7,301 bases of DNA, taken from positions 1 to 7,301 of the forward strand of contig JAFZPS010000001.1 in assembly GCA_017550205.1 (NCBI GenBank), written 5' to 3'. The DNA comes from Bacilli bacterium (GTDB taxonomy: Bacteria; Bacillota_I; Bacilli_A; RF39; UBA660). This document shows positions 5,491-7,301 of this stretch, in pieces; the stretch's first letter is position 1, and the number at the start of each line of letters is the position of its first letter. The position numbers and the translations under genes were made by a program. The notes beneath the pieces are model-generated. The model did not search any database, was not told the origin of the DNA, and worked only from the letters and a program-made list of their open reading frames with translations.

Positions 5491-5529
5491 AAACATTCTC
5501 CTTTCTATATATTTTATGAAGAATGTTTA
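5490..5529 (-). promoter_or_regulatory. Inverted repeat enclosing the ribosome binding site of the miniprotein gene
   Basis: TAAACATTCT (5529-5520 as read on the minus strand) pairs perfectly over 10 bp with AGAATGTTTA (5499-5490), leaving a 20-base A/T-rich loop. The right arm takes the last two bases of AAGGAG, the spacer and the A of the start codon. There is no T-tract after it, so it is not a standard terminator for glmS. It could restrict translation or act as a processing site. Confidence 0.55.
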
Positions 5530-5536
5530 AATTTGC

Positions 5537-7279
5537 TTATTCAACAGTTACACTTTTAGCTAAGTTTTTAGGTTTATCTATGTCACAGCCCCTTTTTAAA
5601 GCTACAAAGTAAGCAATCATTTGTAGAGGTGGAACTGCTAGAATTGGTTGTAGTTTTTTATGTACTTTTGGAATTATAATTTTATCTTCATAATTAACAT
5701 CTACATTTCCTACATAGATAGGTTTAGCTCCACGAGATATTACTTCTTCTAAGTTAGAGATTGTTTTATCTCTTATTTCATCATCTGTTACTATAGCAAA
5801 TACTATTGTACCTTCTCTAACTAAAGAAATAGTACCATGTTTTAATTCACCTGCTTGGTATGAATCACTATGAATATAAGATACTTCTTTTAGTTTCAAA
5901 CTACCTTCCATAGATATACCATAATCTATTCTTCTACCTATAAAGAAGACATCTTCATGTTTATAAATAGAATCTGCTAGTTTTTTATAGTATCCTGTTT
6001 TATCTAATAATATTTTTAATTGTTGTGGTAATTTCTTAATATCTTCTAAGTATTTATCATCTTTATTTACTTTATATGATAATAATGATAATACTAATAC
6101 TTGTTGGATAAAGGCTTTAGTAGTAGCTACAGCTATTTCTTTACCTGCTTCTATTAATACACTATAAGTACATTCTCTTTCTATAGTAGATGATTCTACA
6201 TTAACTATAGCTAAAGTATCTATACCTTTTTCATTTGCTTTTCTCATAGCAGCTATAGTATCAGCAGTTTCTCCAGATTGAGATATTAATATTACTAATG
6301 TATCTTTATCATAAATAATATTTCTATAACGATATTCACTAGCTACATCACATTCTACTTTTAGGCCATCATCTTCAAATAAATATTTACCTATCATACC
6401 CGCATAATATGCTGAACCGCAACCTACTATGTGAATACTTTTATATTTACTTAAATCTGGTAATTTATCTAAATTATTAATATATTTCTTTACTAAATTA
6501 TCTACTAATACGGGTTCTTCATTTATTTCTTTCATCATGTAATGATCATAACCATTTAAACTAGTATCTTCTAAAGTAAGCGTACTTGTTTCCACTTCTC
6601 TATATACTTTAATATCATCTTTTTCAATTACATAATTATCTCTAGATAAAGTAACTATTTCATCTTTACCTAATAATACATATTTATTAGTATAAGGTAA
6701 GATAGCAGAAATATCACTAGTTACAAAGTATTCATTATCCCCTATTCCTAGTATTAATGGTGATTCACATCTTACTGCATATAATTTGTCTTCTAAATCA
6801 TTAATAATAGCTAAAGCATAGCTTCCTTTTAATTCTTTAATTGCTTTTTCGATAGCTTCTTTAGTATTACCATCATAATAGTAATTTATTAAAGCAGCTA
6901 TTACTTCTGTATCAGTGTTTGTATTAAACTTAATACCTTTCTTTTCTAAATCTTCTTTTAATTCTTTAGCATTTTCTATAATACCATTATGTACTAAAGT
7001 AATATGTCCTATTCTATGAGGATGAGCATTTACTTCACTAGGTTCTCCATGAGTAGCCCATCTAGTATGAGCTATACCTATATTTGAATCTATTAAATTA
7101 CTATTATTTATTTTATCTTCTAAATTAGATATTTTTCCTAAACTCTTAATTATTTGAACTTCATTATTAAATAAAGCTATTCCTGCAGAGTCATAACCCC
7201 TATATTCTAATTTTTTTAATCCATCGATTAATATATTTTCTGGTCTCTTATTACCAATATAACCAATAATTCCACACAT
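5537..7279 (-). CDS. glmS: Glutamine--fructose-6-phosphate aminotransferase (isomerizing)
   Basis: The enzyme makes glucosamine-6-phosphate from fructose-6-phosphate and glutamine, the first committed step to UDP-GlcNAc for peptidoglycan. Residues 1-220 are the class II glutaminase: M-C-G-I-I-G-Y-I-G with nucleophile Cys2 exposed when Met is removed, R-G-Y-D-S-A-G-I-A, H-T-R-W-A-T-H-G (71-78), H-N-G-I-I-E-N (97-103) and N-T-D-T-E (121-125). Two SIS sugar-isomerase domains follow: V-G-C-G-S-A (285-290), S-Q-S-G-E-T (333-338), T-T-K-A-F, and L-K-L-K-E-V-S-Y-I-H with K462 and E465. E-L-K-H-G carries His481, and the tail K-S-V-T-V-E carries Lys575. All key residues are present. At 580 aa it is slightly shorter than the usual 600-610 but intact. 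AAGGAG (7292-7287) is seven bases before the ATG. Only 22 leader bases are visible, so the presence of a glmS ribozyme cannot be judged. Confidence 0.98.
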   Translation of the reverse strand: MCGIIGYIGNKRPENILIDGLKKLEYRGYDSAGIALFNNEVQIIKSLGKISNLEDKINNSNLIDSNIGIAHTRWATHGEPSEVNAHPHRIGHITLVHNGIIENAKELKEDLEKKGIKFNTNTDTEVIAALINYYYDGNTKEAIEKAIKELKGSYALAIINDLEDKLYAVRCESPLILGIGDNEYFVTSDISAILPYTNKYVLLGKDEIVTLSRDNYVIEKDDIKVYREVETSTLTLEDTSLNGYDHYMMKEINEEPVLVDNLVKKYINNLDKLPDLSKYKSIHIVGCGSAYYAGMIGKYLFEDDGLKVECDVASEYRYRNIIYDKDTLVILISQSGETADTIAAMRKANEKGIDTLAIVNVESSTIERECTYSVLIEAGKEIAVATTKAFIQQVLVLSLLSYKVNKDDKYLEDIKKLPQQLKILLDKTGYYKKLADSIYKHEDVFFIGRRIDYGISMEGSLKLKEVSYIHSDSYQAGELKHGTISLVREGTIVFAIVTDDEIRDKTISNLEEVISRGAKPIYVGNVDVNYEDKIIIPKVHKKLQPILAVPPLQMIAYFVALKRGCDIDKPKNLAKSVTVE

Positions 7280-7301
7280 AATGATTCTCCTTACTATCAG
7301 T

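Noticed and set aside
5494..5496. Alternative upstream start ATG for the miniprotein
   Set aside because: It is in frame but only one base from the AGGAG, too close for initiation; the ATG at 5490 has seven bases.
5491..5536. Intrinsic terminator for glmS
   Set aside because: The 10-bp inverted repeat there has a 20-base loop and no T-tract after it, so I describe it as a translational or processing element instead.
7280..7301. glmS ribozyme/riboswitch
   Set aside because: Only 22 bases of leader are in the window; they show a ribosome binding site and nothing of the ribozyme core, so no call can be made.

Overview
The window is very AT-rich double-stranded DNA with strong AGGAGG-type ribosome binding sites, near-consensus sigma-A promoters, short intergenic gaps and intrinsic terminators. 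This fits a low-GC Firmicute (Bacilli), perhaps a reduced-genome gut-associated lineage; the exact taxon is an inference. All tryptophans in the called proteins are encoded by TGG and no TGA lies in frame, so the Mollicutes code is not in use. Seven complete genes and one gene cut by the left edge fill nearly all of the sequence. No tRNA, rRNA, insertion sequence, CRISPR array or prophage gene was seen, and no gene-free stretch exceeds 100 bases.

Left part (1-1234): the 3' end of one gene and a complete 262-aa gene are tandem paralogs of an unrecognised cytoplasmic, helical family. Each is followed by the same near-identical palindromic terminator, which suggests a duplicated gene-plus-terminator module. 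The second terminator also serves, on the other strand, a LysR-type regulator (1227-2114).

Middle (2115-4172): the LysR gene diverges from a 371-aa orphan gene across a 91-bp gap whose promoters overlap. Next, on the same strand, is a 263-aa protein with a plausible transglutaminase/cysteine-protease triad (Cys71, His99, Asp114). It has its own extended -10 promoter and a small hairpin over its ribosome binding site.

Right part (4185-7279, all minus strand): glmS (glucosamine-6-phosphate synthase, first step to UDP-GlcNAc) is followed by a 45-aa YjcZ-like single-span membrane miniprotein and then by a membrane-anchored lysozyme/glucosaminidase-like protein with a Pro-Thr linker. Amino-sugar synthesis next to a probable wall hydrolase gives this end a cell-envelope theme. 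The hydrolase gene has its own strong promoter, so co-regulation is not shown. The miniprotein's start region lies in a 10-bp inverted repeat that may control its translation.

The least explained items are the tandem paralog family, the LysR-orphan divergent pair, the transglutaminase-like protein and the hairpin-gated miniprotein. Nothing here amounts by itself to a demonstrated new system.
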